64,000 nt of DNA. Source: Herbaspirillum hiltneri N3. Its GTDB lineage: Bacteria > Pseudomonadota > Gammaproteobacteria > Burkholderiales > Burkholderiaceae_D. Each line of letters starts with the position of its first letter. Position 1 is the first letter of the stretch. Below are positions 63,719 to 64,000 of the stretch, piece after piece. The position numbers and the translations under genes were made by a program. Under the pieces are notes generated by a model. It did no database searches. It was not told the origin of the DNA and saw only the letters and a list, made by a program, of their open reading frames with translations. The stretch is taken from positions 62,001-126,000 of the forward strand of contig NZ_CP011409.1 in the NCBI RefSeq assembly GCF_001267925.1, read 5' to 3'.

Positions 63719-64000
63719 AACATCGGGTTAAAAATATTCACTTCGTCGGTATCGGCGGGTCAGGCATGAGCGGCATCGCCGAGGTCCTGCTCAACCTGGG
63801 TTACGGCGTATCCGGCTCGGATCTGGGCAGCAACGCGGCCACGCAGCGCCTGGCGCAACTGGGCGCGCGCATCCTGTACGGCCATGCGGCCGAGAACATT
63901 GAAAACGCCGACGCCATCGTTACGTCGACCGCGGTCAAGGGCGACAATCCGGAAGTGGTCGCGGCGCGCAAGAAACATATTCCCATCGTCCCGCGCGCGG
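63715..64000 (+). CDS. murC: UDP-MurNAc:L-alanine ligase MurC, N-terminal part
   Basis: The first 95 codons are present and the gene runs off the right edge. The start [23 protein letters not shown] (quoted in part: [17 protein letters not shown]) contains the UDP-binding GIGGSGMSG loop, followed by VSGSDLG and [11 protein letters not shown], which are typical of MurC. It adds L-alanine to UDP-MurNAc. The ATG at 63715 overlaps the murG stop by four bases. Confidence 0.95.
   Translation, partial: MKHRVKNIHFVGIGGSGMSGIAEVLLNLGYGVSGSDLGSNAATQRLAQLGARILYGHAAENIENADAIVTSTAVKGDNPEVVAARKKHIPIVPRA

Noticed and set aside
1..64000. tRNA genes, insertion sequences, prophage or CRISPR arrays
   Set aside because: I looked in the intergenic stretches for cloverleaf motifs, transposase-like genes, terminal inverted repeats and regularly spaced repeats and found none.

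Overview
The window is about 62% GC, tightly packed and free of mobile elements. The intact mra/dcw cluster, an oxidative hexuronate cluster, a ceo-type efflux operon and the overall protein character point to a betaproteobacterium of the Burkholderiales, most likely Oxalobacteraceae close to Herbaspirillum. This assignment is an inference from gene content and sequence style, not from a search.

Layout. Positions 1-5278 (minus strand) are the edge of an iron-siderophore locus: a one-piece FecI/FecR-like sigma/anti-sigma fusion behind a Fur-box-like promoter, a TonB-dependent receptor with an N-terminal signalling domain, a VioC-type amino-acid hydroxylase, and the start of an ornithine-cyclodeaminase-like gene that runs off the left edge. 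5515-9138 hold a YegD-type Hsp70 and a CHASE2-adenylate cyclase. 9680-16372 are a two-partner secretion system (TpsB, TpsA) plus a periplasmic FecR-domain protein, followed on the opposite strand by a class II cAMP phosphodiesterase, so cAMP synthesis and breakdown flank the adhesin system. 17629-26432 carry a GAF/HD-GYP protein with a large insertion, a LysR regulator with an MHS transporter and a desuccinylase-like hydrolase, a chemoreceptor and a SulP transporter. 27241-35491 are a complete RND efflux operon (lipase-like gene, adaptor, pump, outer-membrane channel) with a divergent LysR regulator, in the ceoR-llpE-ceoAB-opcM / bpeT-llpE-bpeEF-oprC order known from Burkholderia. 36262-41482 hold an AraC regulator, an aldo-keto reductase, a small secreted protein, an HpcH/HpaI aldolase and a D-amino-acid dehydrogenase.

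The RNase P RNA gene lies at 41630-41962. It is followed by a hydroxyisobutyryl-CoA-hydrolase-like gene, a TetR/NTF2-like pair with a perfect palindromic operator, and an oxidative uronate cluster (uronate dehydrogenase, lactonase, TRAP binding protein, fused TRAP QM permease, FAH-family hydratase). HU is at 50699-50983 (minus strand). Diverging from it is the mra/dcw operon mraZ-rsmH-ftsL-ftsI-murE-murF-mraY-murD-ftsW-murG-murC, most of whose genes overlap by 1-4 bases; the last is cut by the right edge.

Most notable observations: the sigma/anti-sigma fusion; the cAMP/TPS/FecR neighbourhood; a roughly 190-residue Ala/Glu-rich insertion in MurD; a lipase-like protein whose nucleophile serine is an aspartate; an HD-GYP domain split by about 110 extra residues; four MraZ boxes at exact 10-bp spacing; and a repeated palindromic element around the AraC gene.
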